The position numbers were made by a program, and so were the translations under genes. From an uncultured Allomuricauda sp. (GTDB lineage: Bacteria; Bacteroidota; Bacteroidia; Flavobacteriales; Flavobacteriaceae), in assembly GCF_947495325.1 (NCBI RefSeq), contig NZ_CANLYK010000003.1:310001-374000 (forward strand): a stretch of DNA of 64,000 nucleotides, written 5' to 3'. The notes under the pieces are model-generated. The model had not been told where the DNA came from. It worked only from the letters and a program-made list of their open reading frames with translations, and did not search any database. Below are positions 27,304 to 37,400 of the stretch, in pieces (the stretch's first letter is position 1; each line of letters begins with the position of its first letter).

Positions 27304-28512
27304 CTAAAAAAAACGGGAAATAGTTAGCCGTAAAAAACTATCCTCTCTAAAATTTCCCAGAATTAATTCTTCATCCCCAATAGCGCTAAATATCCTTGTT
27401 TCTATCTCGGCCCGCCAATTGGATCCAAAGCGTCTTGACGCTTCCAAGCTAAAAATCTTACTACTGGATTCCAAATCGGCCACTCCCCCAATTAATATAG
27501 AGGTATCCTGAATATCGTTAAAAGCCAATCTACTCCCGAAGAAAATATCGTTCTGCAAAGCATTTAAGGAAAGTTCATCCCTTTCATCATACAGATATTC
27601 GGTTAAAAAACCAATATCCAATCCGTTCCCATCAATATTGCTAAAAGTATATTCCAATCCAGCAACAAGGGCCATAAAATCTTGGGCATCGGCATTTCTA
27701 TAGATGCTTTCCAATTTCCACAGAAAAGCGCTGTGTGTTATCTGTACATCCAATCCAGTCTGATGAATTACCGGATAAAATGACTCAATATTTCCAAACT
27801 GGTCAAAAATGAAAAGTGGTTCACGCCCAGTACCATAAAAATGTGAAAGACCCACATCAAAAACCCCAAAATAATGCTTCCAGCGAATGGCTATATCTTG
27901 TCTCCATTCTTCAGCACCACTTTGATAACCAATATCATCCGCATCAATAACGGTTCCAAAACGCAATCTTCCCTTCTCCCCTGGAAAAGTTCGCTTTCGA
28001 TTAAAGGGCAAATAGAAAAAATCAAAAGTTCCGATTTTATTGGTGATGTAACTGTATTGCACCATTGGTTGTCCCAATTTTTCCTCACCATCAAAGGTTT
28101 CAACGGCATCAGTCTGATTTATAATATCTACCAAATGGTTACTTTCTGCAACACCCCAGTATACTTTCTTTAACCCAACGCTGAACTCCCAGTTGTTTTT
28201 GGCCTTTTGGTAATACAGTTCACGAATATCCCAATGGGTGCGTTCATCATCACGGTCCACTCTTAAAAACCCTGTAAAATTTATACTTTCATAACCCTCA
28301 TTCCATGCTACTTCATATTCTGGACGTATGGCGAAGGAAGGATAATGATCTAGTTGTCCAGCAAACTGTGCTTCGCTCATATAATAGCGGTATTCTGCTT
28401 CCAATTCGAACTCAAGTTCATGGATGACCTTGGGTTTTTCTTTATTTTGAGCCCGCAACAAGACTGCCAACATGCAAAATATAACCAAAAAAATATGTGG
28501 TCTTTTACTCAT
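27304..28512 (-). CDS. Outer-membrane beta-barrel protein of an RND export unit
   Basis: The 402-residue protein starts with a signal peptide (to about LLRAQ) and consists of alternating short amphipathic strands with acidic turns, ending in LRLTISRFF; a terminal aromatic residue is the usual BAM recognition signal. It resembles porin-like DUF1302-type proteins encoded next to MMPL permeases. It is last in the tetR-RND-LolA-like order, 124 bases after the LolA-like gene. Likely role: the outer-membrane partner or receptor for the exported hydrophobic or lipid-like cargo. The cargo is not known. Confidence 0.7.
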   Translation of the reverse strand: MSKRPHIFLVIFCMLAVLLRAQNKEKPKVIHELEFELEAEYRYYMSEAQFAGQLDHYPSFAIRPEYEVAWNEGYESINFTGFLRVDRDDERTHWDIRELYYQKAKNNWEFSVGLKKVYWGVAESNHLVDIINQTDAVETFDGEEKLGQPMVQYSYITNKIGTFDFFYLPFNRKRTFPGEKGRLRFGTVIDADDIGYQSGAEEWRQDIAIRWKHYFGVFDVGLSHFYGTGREPLFIFDQFGNIESFYPVIHQTGLDVQITHSAFLWKLESIYRNADAQDFMALVAGLEYTFSNIDGNGLDIGFLTEYLYDERDELSLNALQNDIFFGSRLAFNDIQDTSILIGGVADLESSSKIFSLEASRRFGSNWRAEIETRIFSAIGDEELILGNFREDSFLRLTISRFF

Positions 28513-28636
28513 TCTTAATCAATTGAAGTATGGTTGAAAATCAAGGCCAAGGTATGTGCAAGCTTTACACTATCACACCTAAAAGCTTACAATAGATATA
28601 CCCCGGCTTTGATATTACATGACAATATGATGCAGG

Positions 28637-29419
28637 CTAACTCCCTGCCCTTTTTAATGCTACTTCGGTAAAATCCTCTTCCGCCAATTCCGCACCAAAA
28701 TTATATTCCCCAAACTTTAACAGGGTTTCTTTATTACTTTGATGGTTGACCATTTTAAATGTCGCAGCTCTCCAAAATTTGTCTTTATACAGCTTGTAAT
28801 CACTATACGTCAACGTTTTTAACAATGCGTTCTTTCTGTCATAAAACTCAATTTTCTCTAAACGGTATCCTTTGTTCTTGTTATACGTTACAATCCTTCT
28901 TGTGTAGCCGGATTTAGGGTCCACGGGATCTTGCTCAACTTGTAACAAACCTCCATCATCTTTAATAAACTTATACGCATATTTCTCTATCTCTTGGGAA
29001 GACAGATCTTCGTAGGCAAACTCACTTCCCACAAAAGGTCCCGATTTGTTGTTTGATGATATCCTTTTTACCCTTTTAATAGAGGGTAGGTATAGCCACT
29101 GGTCATCTGCACCTATTTTATGCGTATAGGTTAAGGTTGCGGTTCCTTTTACATCTTTTGGACTTTCAAAAACAATCAGAGACTTGTCACCATCCTCTAT
29201 CAATTCCAATGTGCGATTGGTTAAAAAACGCTCACTTGTTTGTCCATTCTTATTTTTGAGTGTCATTTTTAAATCCACTATCGAGCTTCCAAATCCTTCA
29301 TCTGCTTTTTCAGCCGCTTTTGCGATCTGCAATCCCCTTTCTTCATTTGATTGTGCGTTAACACCTGTAATTGCTAACATTAAAGCTGTTATTGGGGTAA
29401 AAAACTTTATTCTTTTCAT
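28637..29419 (-). CDS. LolA-like outer-membrane lipoprotein-sorting protein
   Basis: The 260-residue periplasmic protein has a signal peptide (ITGVNAQ, about residue 23) and the half-barrel LolA-like fold typical of the lipoprotein-sorting-protein family encoded beside MMPL/RND permeases; DVKGTATLTYTHKIGADDQWLYLPSIKRVKRI is split here over its key parts GTATLTY, DDQWLYLP and KRVKRI. These proteins are thought to receive a lipidic substrate from the permease and ferry it across the periplasm. It starts 28 bases downstream of the permease stop, so both are on one transcript. Confidence 0.85.
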   Translation of the reverse strand: MKRIKFFTPITALMLAITGVNAQSNEERGLQIAKAAEKADEGFGSSIVDLKMTLKNKNGQTSERFLTNRTLELIEDGDKSLIVFESPKDVKGTATLTYTHKIGADDQWLYLPSIKRVKRISSNNKSGPFVGSEFAYEDLSSQEIEKYAYKFIKDDGGLLQVEQDPVDPKSGYTRRIVTYNKNKGYRLEKIEFYDRKNALLKTLTYSDYKLYKDKFWRAATFKMVNHQSNKETLLKFGEYNFGAELAEEDFTEVALKRAGS

Positions 29420-29447
29420 TTTGTATAATTGTTTGTGTTTATAATTT

Positions 29448-31826
29448 TTATTTGTCCAATTGCACCTGAGCTTTGGATATTTTCACAGCCTTCTCTTTTT
29501 CCTTGCTGACCAAAATCAATAATGAAGGCAAGAGGATAAAATCAATAATTAATGCAGCTATAATAATGATTACAGTTATTCGTGCCATATAGCTATTTAG
29601 GGCAAAAGAGGAAGTGGACAATACGGTAAAACCTGCCAATAGCACTACCGTTGTTGTTACTAAGGCTTTGCCCACGGTTTCAAAGGCATAAATGATTGCT
29701 GCCTTCGCATCGTATCCCATCTCTCTTCGTGCTCTTAAAAATTTGCTCATAAAGTGAACGGTGTCGTCCACAATAATTCCCAAAGTCATTCCAAAAACAA
29801 TTACCATCCCAGTATTGATGGTTCCCTTAAGCAGGTACCAAAGACCAAATCCAACTAGGACAGGGGTAACATTTGGAATAATACTCAATAATCCCAACTT
29901 CAAATTCTTTAAGGCTATCATCAGTACTAGTGAAATAAGGATAAGTGCAATAATATTTCCCTTTACCATGCTATCAGCCTGTCTAAAACCCAGTTTGGAA
30001 AACATTAGGGTAGGGCTTACCGCAAGGGCATGCATGGATTCTGGCGCATTGTCTTTCAACCATTTTTCCGATCTTTCGGCAAATGCTATCATTTCCGCAC
30101 TAGAATTGTTTTCAAGGGTTACGGTAACTCTGGATTCTGATTTGTCCACATTTATCTGGTTGTTCAAATCCAAACCAAAGGGAAGCGAAAGTTCATACAA
30201 TAAAAGATATTGCGCAGCCTCTTCCCTATTCTTAGGAACCCTGTAAAAAGTTTCATCATCTCCATGCATAGATCTATTTACCCTCCGGGCAACTTCACTA
30301 AATGCATTGACATGCACCACTTCTGGTTGACCTTCCAGCCAATCTTCAAATTCGGTAAGTTTTTGTAGGTATTCTGGATTATTGATTCCTCCACTTTCTC
30401 CACTTCCAACTGATAATTCAACATTGTAAAACCCGGTTAGGTTTTCGTTTATAAAATCACTGTCTTGTCTAAATTGAACCGTTGTATCAAAATATTCCAC
30501 AAATTCATCGTTAAACACATTTTTCCCTGCCAAAAAGGTCAATACTGCAATAACTACAATTGAAATTATGGTAAGCCTAACCGGTTGTTTTACAACGTAC
30601 ATTCCCAACTTGGTATACCACCCCATCTTTTCTTCTTTTTGTTCACGCACTTTTTTGGATTTCCAAATTGGAAAAATGGCCATCAAGGCTGGTAAGGTGG
30701 TAGTGGAAAATAAAAAAGCCATACACATACCAAATGCAACGATATTTCCTAAATCCCAAAACGGTGGTACATCCCCATAATTCAGGGTCAAAAATCCAAT
30801 TACGGTTGTTAAGCTGGTAATGAATACGGGCATAAAGTTCAATCGCATGGATTCAACCAACGCCTCCTTTTTTTCTAATCCATCCTTACGAACCTTTTGC
30901 AGGTAAGTGATAAGTATATGGATACTGTCCGCTACCGCCAACGTTAATATCATTGTTGGAAAAACGGCTGATGGTGGTGTTAACTTAATTCCATTCAAGC
31001 CAATAAATCCTACCGCACTCATAATCGAGAATAGTACCACAATCAAGGTTGCAATGGTGGCAAAAATATTACGAGTTAATACAAATGTTACGACCACAAC
31101 GATTAACAGCATTAATAGTGTAAGCATTAAATCTCGCTGTGATGCTTCAAAAAAAGCAGTGTTCAGCGGAACCAATCCTGTTGTATAGACATCGAACTGA
31201 GGGTGGCTTTCCTTAAATTTGGATATCATTTCCCTAGTAGCTATCGTTACCTCAGGAATTTCCGCTGCACTATTTTCACCTGGTAGGCGAACGGTAACAT
31301 TTATTGCTGTTACACTTCCTTCCTCATTTATAATCCTATGAACCAAGAGGGGTTCTTTAAGTGCTTTTTCACGGATTTCCAAAATTTCTGCATCTGTTTT
31401 ATTTGCTGAATCATAGGAAAGGTCGTCAACGTAAAGATCATCCGCATTTGCGCTTGTGTGCTGAAAATTTGTTACGGCATCTACTCGAGACGAATAAGGA
31501 GTATTCCATGCATCTGCTGTCAATTCTTCTATGGCAATGAGGTTTTCCCTAGTAAAAACATTGCCGTTTTTAGGAGCTAGGACTAAAATGATATTATCAT
31601 CCTTGGTATATTTTTCTTGTAGTGCATCAAATGCCTCAAGTTCTGGATTGGATTCACTGAAAAAAACATGATAATCACCATCAAATTCCATTTTCCCTTG
31701 GGAGCCAAGTCCCACGGCCAATAAAATGGTCAATAATAGAACAGGCCATTTGTATTTAATTACAAAATTGGCCCAGTTTCTGGCAAATGCATTTGTTGCA
31801 TTCTTTGTCTTTTGGATTGCGTTCAT
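29448..31826 (-). CDS. MMPL/RND-family permease
   Basis: The 792-residue inner-membrane protein has the RND/MMPL layout: one membrane segment at residues about 28-45, a large periplasmic loop, five to six membrane segments around residues 220-400, a second periplasmic loop, and a final membrane block from about residue 620. GMTLGIIVDDTVHFMSKF in the second half and LAVADSIHILITYLQ in the first half are the charged segments that carry protons in this family. It exports a hydrophobic or lipid-like compound using the proton gradient. Expression is probably controlled by the TetR repressor through the palindrome about 150 bases upstream. Confidence 0.9.
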   Translation of the reverse strand: MNAIQKTKNATNAFARNWANFVIKYKWPVLLLTILLAVGLGSQGKMEFDGDYHVFFSESNPELEAFDALQEKYTKDDNIILVLAPKNGNVFTRENLIAIEELTADAWNTPYSSRVDAVTNFQHTSANADDLYVDDLSYDSANKTDAEILEIREKALKEPLLVHRIINEEGSVTAINVTVRLPGENSAAEIPEVTIATREMISKFKESHPQFDVYTTGLVPLNTAFFEASQRDLMLTLLMLLIVVVVTFVLTRNIFATIATLIVVLFSIMSAVGFIGLNGIKLTPPSAVFPTMILTLAVADSIHILITYLQKVRKDGLEKKEALVESMRLNFMPVFITSLTTVIGFLTLNYGDVPPFWDLGNIVAFGMCMAFLFSTTTLPALMAIFPIWKSKKVREQKEEKMGWYTKLGMYVVKQPVRLTIISIVVIAVLTFLAGKNVFNDEFVEYFDTTVQFRQDSDFINENLTGFYNVELSVGSGESGGINNPEYLQKLTEFEDWLEGQPEVVHVNAFSEVARRVNRSMHGDDETFYRVPKNREEAAQYLLLYELSLPFGLDLNNQINVDKSESRVTVTLENNSSAEMIAFAERSEKWLKDNAPESMHALAVSPTLMFSKLGFRQADSMVKGNIIALILISLVLMIALKNLKLGLLSIIPNVTPVLVGFGLWYLLKGTINTGMVIVFGMTLGIIVDDTVHFMSKFLRARREMGYDAKAAIIYAFETVGKALVTTTVVLLAGFTVLSTSSFALNSYMARITVIIIIAALIIDFILLPSLLILVSKEKEKAVKISKAQVQLDK

Positions 31827-31913
31827 TTATTTAAGGTTTATTAATAGGTTTCTTTTTTTAGACGATTTGTATTGTTCTAATTGGACAAGATTCTTTTTAT
31901 TATTTTCACTAAT

Positions 31914-31998
31914 TGTCCGGTCAACTATTTATTTTCACATGAAATATTATTTTATATTCTAAATATTGGCTATTTAATAGATGACCAGTCATCTATTA
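31914..31998. promoter_or_regulatory. TetR operator region upstream of the RND permease gene
   Basis: Positions 31975-31998 form a 24-base palindrome with 11-base arms (TAATAGATGAC / GTCATCTATTA) around CA. The same core recurs in front of the tetR gene. A weaker copy, TGTCCGGTCAACT at 31914-31926, matches the core at 10 of 13 positions. The palindrome sits just after the tetR stop and about 150 bases before the permease start, where it could block transcription of the permease unit. Confidence 0.7.
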
Positions 31999-32013
31999 AT
32001 TTCATTAAAAAAA

Positions 32014-32613
32014 TTATTTTACAATAAGCCTTCTTATCATGGCTGTAAAATTATCAACCGGGTAAGAACTATTTTGTTCCTTCATTGATACCATAGCACC
32101 CCTACCAGCATCTTCAATAAACGCAACCAAATCATTTGCGTTAATCTTATCGTCAATTTCGCCATCTTCCTGAGCCTCTCGGATTACCAAAGCTATATGC
32201 ATATTCAATGCTTCAGTCTTCTTTTGGATCGCTTTCCTAATCTCCTCATTATGCTCGGCCATTTCATTTGACAGATTGGATGCCAAACATCCCATTTTAC
32301 ACTTAAAATGTTCCTTTACAACTTTAGTTCGGTACTCATAAAAATTCAAGATTCTTTGTTTGGCAGAAACCGATTTGTCATCAAGAATTTCCAAAGCCGG
32401 TGGACACATCGTTTCAAAATACTTACCGATAGCTTTTACCACAAAATCTTCCTTACTCTTAAAGTAGAAATAAAACGAACCCTTTGGAACACCCGCTGCC
32501 TGTACTATATCATTAACACTGGTAGCGTTATACCCTTTAGACCAAAGAATTTGCATTCCTTTTTCCAAAAGGGTGTCACATTTTAATTCACCTTTAACAG
32601 TTTTGACTTCCAT
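32014..32613 (-). CDS. TetR/AcrR-family transcriptional repressor
   Basis: The 199-residue protein has an N-terminal TetR helix-turn-helix: GYNATSVNDIVQAAGVPKG followed by SFYFYFKSKEDFV (residues about 27-60). The C-terminal ligand domain has several cysteines (CKMGCLASNLSNEMAE near residue 115). It most likely represses itself and the downstream permease, LolA-like and barrel genes, and lets go when a hydrophobic effector binds. Evidence: related palindromes in its own promoter and before the permease gene. Confidence 0.9.
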   Translation of the reverse strand: MEVKTVKGELKCDTLLEKGMQILWSKGYNATSVNDIVQAAGVPKGSFYFYFKSKEDFVVKAIGKYFETMCPPALEILDDKSVSAKQRILNFYEYRTKVVKEHFKCKMGCLASNLSNEMAEHNEEIRKAIQKKTEALNMHIALVIREAQEDGEIDDKINANDLVAFIEDAGRGAMVSMKEQNSSYPVDNFTAMIRRLIVK

Positions 32614-32620
32614 CTGTTGT

Positions 32621-32651
32621 CAAAGATATGACCAGTCGTCTATAACAACAA
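32621..32651 (-). promoter_or_regulatory. tetR promoter with overlapping operator
   Basis: On the - strand a perfect Bacteroidota -7 box TATCTTTG (32621-32628) lies eight bases before the tetR start codon, with TTG triplets at 17 and 20 bases upstream (32646-32651). The second copy of the operator core (32622-32645, 18 of 24 bases identical to the first) fills the space between the two boxes, so bound repressor would exclude RNA polymerase. This indicates autoregulation. Confidence 0.75.
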
Positions 32652-32940
32652 GAATATACATGGTATTTTATAAAAATTTAACAATGCAATTGTTGTGAAA
32701 AGAGTTAAACAATTGATTATCAAATTTTAATATCTATAATTAACATCGATTTGAATAAATGGCCAGTTTAGTTATTACAGAAAAAGATTGAGGCACACCC
32801 ACATTTGATAGTTGAGTTACAAGTGACAATATATTAAAGGGATCCGAAGAACAGTAAAGTCAGTCACCAACTTCTTTTCTTATTATTGTTTTTTGAATAA
32901 AAAGAAATTCAAAATCTACTTACACTTATTGTTTTGTATA
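32652..32940. other. Non-coding stretch between tetR and the SusCD terminator
   Basis: Together with the flanking promoter and terminator this makes a gap of 388 bases between genes. The sequence is AT-rich, without a credible open frame, tandem repeat or further hairpin that I can see. It separates the TetR-controlled export unit from the second SusCD locus. Confidence 0.5.
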
Positions 32941-32981
32941 TTAAAAAAGGAACGAAGAATTTGAAATCAATTCTCCGTTCC
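32941..32981 (-). terminator. Intrinsic terminator of the second SusCD operon
   Basis: A 13-bp stem with one mismatch (32949-32961 pairing with 32969-32981, GGAACG ... CGTTCC) and a 7-base loop lies about 20 bases beyond the susD stop. On the - strand the hairpin is followed by TTTTTTAA (32948-32941), the classic rho-independent arrangement. Confidence 0.85.
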
Positions 32982-33001
32982 CAAGAACCTAACTAAAAAA
33001 C

Positions 33002-34459
33002 TCAACCACCATAAGATGGATTATCTTCTATATCATTGTTCAATATCTCAAAATCGGGTAAAATCCATGTCTGATTATATGCCCCTATTGGTACTATAAG
33101 TTCACCTCCCCTAGCTGTCTGCACAGCATCAAAAGTATTGGTTCTCTTCAAATCGTACCAAGCATGACCCTCTGTAAAAAGTTCCCATTTACGTTCCCAA
33201 ATCACTGCTGTCCTAAACTGTTCTTGGGAGAGGCCCGCTAAGTCTGGAACATGTGTTGGGTCATTTTCATCTATTCTTGCCCTTCTCCTAACTTCATTGA
33301 TATATGCATAGGCATTTGTGGGTCCATTAATTTCATTCTCTGCCTCTGCGGCAATAAGATACATCTCTGCTAATCGAATTAAAGGGAAAGTATAGTCCGT
33401 TTGTGTTGCTGATGGTGTTAATTCCTGTTCAAGTTTACTTTCATCAATAAACTTATTAAAATAGGTTCTAGCAACAAATTCGTTTCCCCCAGAAGTCACA
33501 AAATTGTCTTGAATACCCCATTCCTGTCTGCTATCACCTACTGGAAAACTATTTATAAAGGTATCCGTGGGTAATAAGAGCGCTGTCTGGTTTCCAGTTG
33601 GGGCCGTCTGATTGTGCATACCATTGCTTGTAATCCCTTCCAAATAAAGAATTTCCCAAATGGACTCAGAAGTATAAGAAGTATTTTTAAACACCTCTCC
33701 AAAATTATCCAATAAGGCATAGGGACCATTAATGACCTCATTAGCCTTGGCCAGAGCCAGGTTATAATTCCCTGTAATGTTCATGGGATTTCCAGCAGTT
33801 GTAAGATATACCCTTGCCAAGAGTGCCTTGGCCACATTAGAATTTACCCTTCCCTCTTGAGAAGAAGCATTGGGAAGTCCGGCTTCTGCATCCAAAAGAT
33901 CTTGAATAATCAAATCATATACTTGGGCTTGAGGCGACTTATCTATTTGCACATCATTAACCCCGGCTACCGGAGCAGTGCGTAACGGAACATCTCCATA
34001 GAGTTGAACCAGTTGAAAATAGGCATAGGCCCTTAAAAACTTTGCCTCTGCAGCAAAACTGGTACTCTGTGCAGTTGTAAGAACCGAAGATGTCTCAATG
34101 GCCTCCAGTACTTGATTGGCATTGCTTATTACAGAATAAGGTACAGACCAGCCATGACGGATGGACCAGTAGTTATTTCCTGGATTATTCCTCCACATGT
34201 CCCTACCTTGTTCCGCTGATTCCGGTTCATCATAATAATCTCCAAACAATTCTTTTATTTCTGTCTGTCTTCCACCTATCAAATCTTCATGGATTATACC
34301 ATATGCACCTTTTATAGCCGCATCAAAATCATTTGCACTGGTAAAAAAATTAGCCGGGGATATAATGGTCTTTGGATCTTCATCCAATATATCTTCACAG
34401 GATATGATACTTAAAAAACAGAAAAAAAGTATGCTATATATTAAAATTCTTGATTTCAT
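33002..34459 (-). CDS. SusD/RagB-family glycan-binding lipoprotein
   Basis: The 485-residue lipoprotein (C21, SIISC) is a SusD homologue: DEDPKTIISPANFFTSANDFDAAIKGAY is the usual start, with core pieces AKFLRAYAYFQLVQLYGDVPL and RWERKWELFTEGHAWYDLKR-like ERKWELFTEGHAWYDLKRT near the C-terminus. It forms the lid of the SusC channel on the cell surface and captures oligosaccharides. It lies 17 bases downstream of susC. Adjacent PL6 and heparinase-type lyases suggest an acidic algal glycan such as alginate. Confidence 0.93.
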   Translation of the reverse strand: MKSRILIYSILFFCFLSIISCEDILDEDPKTIISPANFFTSANDFDAAIKGAYGIIHEDLIGGRQTEIKELFGDYYDEPESAEQGRDMWRNNPGNNYWSIRHGWSVPYSVISNANQVLEAIETSSVLTTAQSTSFAAEAKFLRAYAYFQLVQLYGDVPLRTAPVAGVNDVQIDKSPQAQVYDLIIQDLLDAEAGLPNASSQEGRVNSNVAKALLARVYLTTAGNPMNITGNYNLALAKANEVINGPYALLDNFGEVFKNTSYTSESIWEILYLEGITSNGMHNQTAPTGNQTALLLPTDTFINSFPVGDSRQEWGIQDNFVTSGGNEFVARTYFNKFIDESKLEQELTPSATQTDYTFPLIRLAEMYLIAAEAENEINGPTNAYAYINEVRRRARIDENDPTHVPDLAGLSQEQFRTAVIWERKWELFTEGHAWYDLKRTNTFDAVQTARGGELIVPIGAYNQTWILPDFEILNNDIEDNPSYGG

Positions 34460-34476
34460 CTCTTAATCTTTAATTG

Positions 34477-37400
34477 TTAAAAATCAACCATTACTCCTAA
34501 AGTAACAGACTTAGTAGAAGGGTAAACTCCTCGGTCCCATCCATTTACCGTGGCTCGTTCCCATGCAGCCTCGGGATCATAGTGCGAGTACTTGGTGAAT
34601 GTGATTAAATTTTGGCCACTTACATATAACTTTATCCTTTCCATACCTATTTTATCTGTAATCTCCCTAGGTAAATTGTAGCCCAATTTTATATCACGAA
34701 ACTTTAAATAAGAACCATCTTCAACCCAAAGCGTATTTGGGGCAGAAAAAGTAACTGTGTTAATCGCGTTTGAAGACGCCCTTGCAAAAGTGCCTCCAGA
34801 TCCTGGGCCAGTCCATCTGTTTTCCCAAGCTTCCCTGGTCACGTTCCAATCACCGGTTAGCGCGGTATAGTATTTTGCAAATTCGTTTACAATATCATTG
34901 CCAACGGATCCAACCATCAATATGGAAAGCTCAAAATTCTTATACGAAAATTCGTTGTTAAACCCAAAGGTGAAATCTGGCTGTAAATTGGTCAATATTT
35001 GCCTATCATCAGCATTTACAATACCATTTCCGTCTACATCTTTATACCTGTAATCACCTGCGCTTTTATTGGGCTCGCCATTTTGAACAGCTTCAGCATC
35101 AGTTTCATAGATTCCTTCTGATACAAAGCCAAAGAGCTGTTGACCGGCCTCTCCCAAAAACAAAGGGAACCAATTACCTCCTGATCCAGGAGCATCTATT
35201 CGCTCTATTGGGTTACCAAGACCGTCATTGCCAAGGCTGGTTACTTTATTACGGTTAAAGTTCATATTCAAACTAGTAATCCAATTGAAATCCCCCATAA
35301 AATTTTTGGTGGTCAACTCAAACTCAAAACCTTTGTTTTCCATCTCACCAACATTTCTTACAGAATTGGTAAAACCAGATGAGGTAGGCAGTATGGCATT
35401 GAACAATAAATCCTCCGTTTTTTTGACATAGTAATCGGCCACTAAGGTGACCCTATTGTTGAGGAGTCCTAAATCAAACCCAATATTGGTAGCCGTTGTG
35501 GTCTCCCATTTTAAATCAGGATTTTCAAATGCACTTAGAACAAAACCAACATCTTGACCATTTCCAAAGACCGGTGTAGTGCTTGACAGTCTTGCCAATG
35601 TTTGATAGGGGGAAATGGCCTGATTTCCGGATTTTCCATGACTAAGTCTCAGTTTTAAATCACTGATGCTTTCAGATCCATCCAGAAAATCCTCATTTGA
35701 AATTTTCCAAGCTAGGGCTGCGGAAGGGAAAAAAGCATATTTATTGTTTTTTCCAAATTTTGAGGAACCATCATACCTACCTGTTACAGTGACCAAGTAT
35801 TTATCATTAAAACTATAATTGGCCCTACCTAGATAAGAAATCAAAGTTGCATCACTGTAACTAGTGGTAGGTGTTCCAATGACATTGGCCGATTGAATAA
35901 CATTATTTTCAAAAGCATCTGTTAAAAAACCGGTGCCACTTGCCGACAAACCATCTGACTTATCTTTCTGATAGGTAATCCCTCCCATAACATTGATGGT
36001 ATGTTTATCTATTTCCTTTGAGTAGTTCAGAATATTTTCATTGACCAAGCTTGTACTTTTATTGAAGGATTTTGAAGCTTGCCCATCCGATGCACCGTTG
36101 CTTAGAATTCCAATAGGCCGGTAGGTATTTGTCGTGGTATTCAAAGAGCTGATGCCCAAGCTAGTTCTAAAACTTAAGCCTTCTAAAATTTTATACGTCA
36201 AGTCAATGTTCCCAATAATCCTTGTATTCAGCCTTTGAAATTTGTCGCTTTCCGCAAATCCTACAGGATTGGTTCCTCCCCAAGGTACTCCTGAAAATAC
36301 GGAGTAATCACCATCACTTTCGCGAATAGGATCCGTTGGGGGCATGACAAGAGCTGTAAAAGGAATCGCCCCAAAGCCATCTGCAAATTCGTCAAAGGTT
36401 TGGTTAAATTCTGACCAAGTAATGGCCAAACTGTTCCTCAAGGAAAATCTCTCACTTATTTTTATGTCGCCATTTACCCTTATACTATATCTATTGAACC
36501 CTGAGTTTTTAATAATCCCTTCTTGATCCAAATAATTGAAGGATGTATAATACTTTGAAGTTTCATTACCTCCCGAAACGGATATTTGATGATTCTGCAT
36601 CATCGCAGTTCTGTAGACTAGGTCTTGCCAATCATTATTGGGTAAGCTACCAATATCACTCGTATCAAATACAGGCGGGTCACCTTCTTCAGCTGCAATT
36701 GTATTGGCCATTTCAACATAGGTATCCCTATCTAAAAGATCAATTTTTTTTCTGAGGTTTTGAAACCCATGAAATCCATGGTATGAAACTTTTGCTTTTC
36801 CATCCGATCCCCGTTTTGTGGTTATCAGAATGACACCATTGGCACCTCTAGCTCCATAAATAGCTGTAGATGATGCATCTTTTAATATTTCTATTGATTT
36901 TATGTCTTCTGGATTAATGTCAGACCCAAAATCATCCAGCGGGAAACCGTCTACTACATACAATGGGTTGTTACCACCACTAATTGAATTGTTTCCACGT
37001 ACACGGATAATTACACCTTGACCTGGTTGGCCTGAGGCTTGGTTGACGTTTACACCTGCAGCACGGCCCTGTAAAGTGCTTGACACACTGGTAACGGGAA
37101 CCTGTATTATTTCTTCATTGGTTACCGAAGACACGGAGCCAGTTAAATCAGATTTTCTTACTGACCCATAACCGATTACCACTACTTCTTCTAAACCTGA
37201 TGCACTTTCTTGTAAAGCAATATTTAAACTCGTCTGCCCGTCTACTACTACTACTTCTCTTGTTGTAAAGCCAATATAGGAGACAATCAATACCGCGTCA
37301 TCATTTTCAAGAGTGATGGAAAAATTACCATCAAAATCTGATTGCACTCCATTTGTGGTTCCTTTCTCAACGATATTCGCACCTGGAAGTGGTTGTCCTT

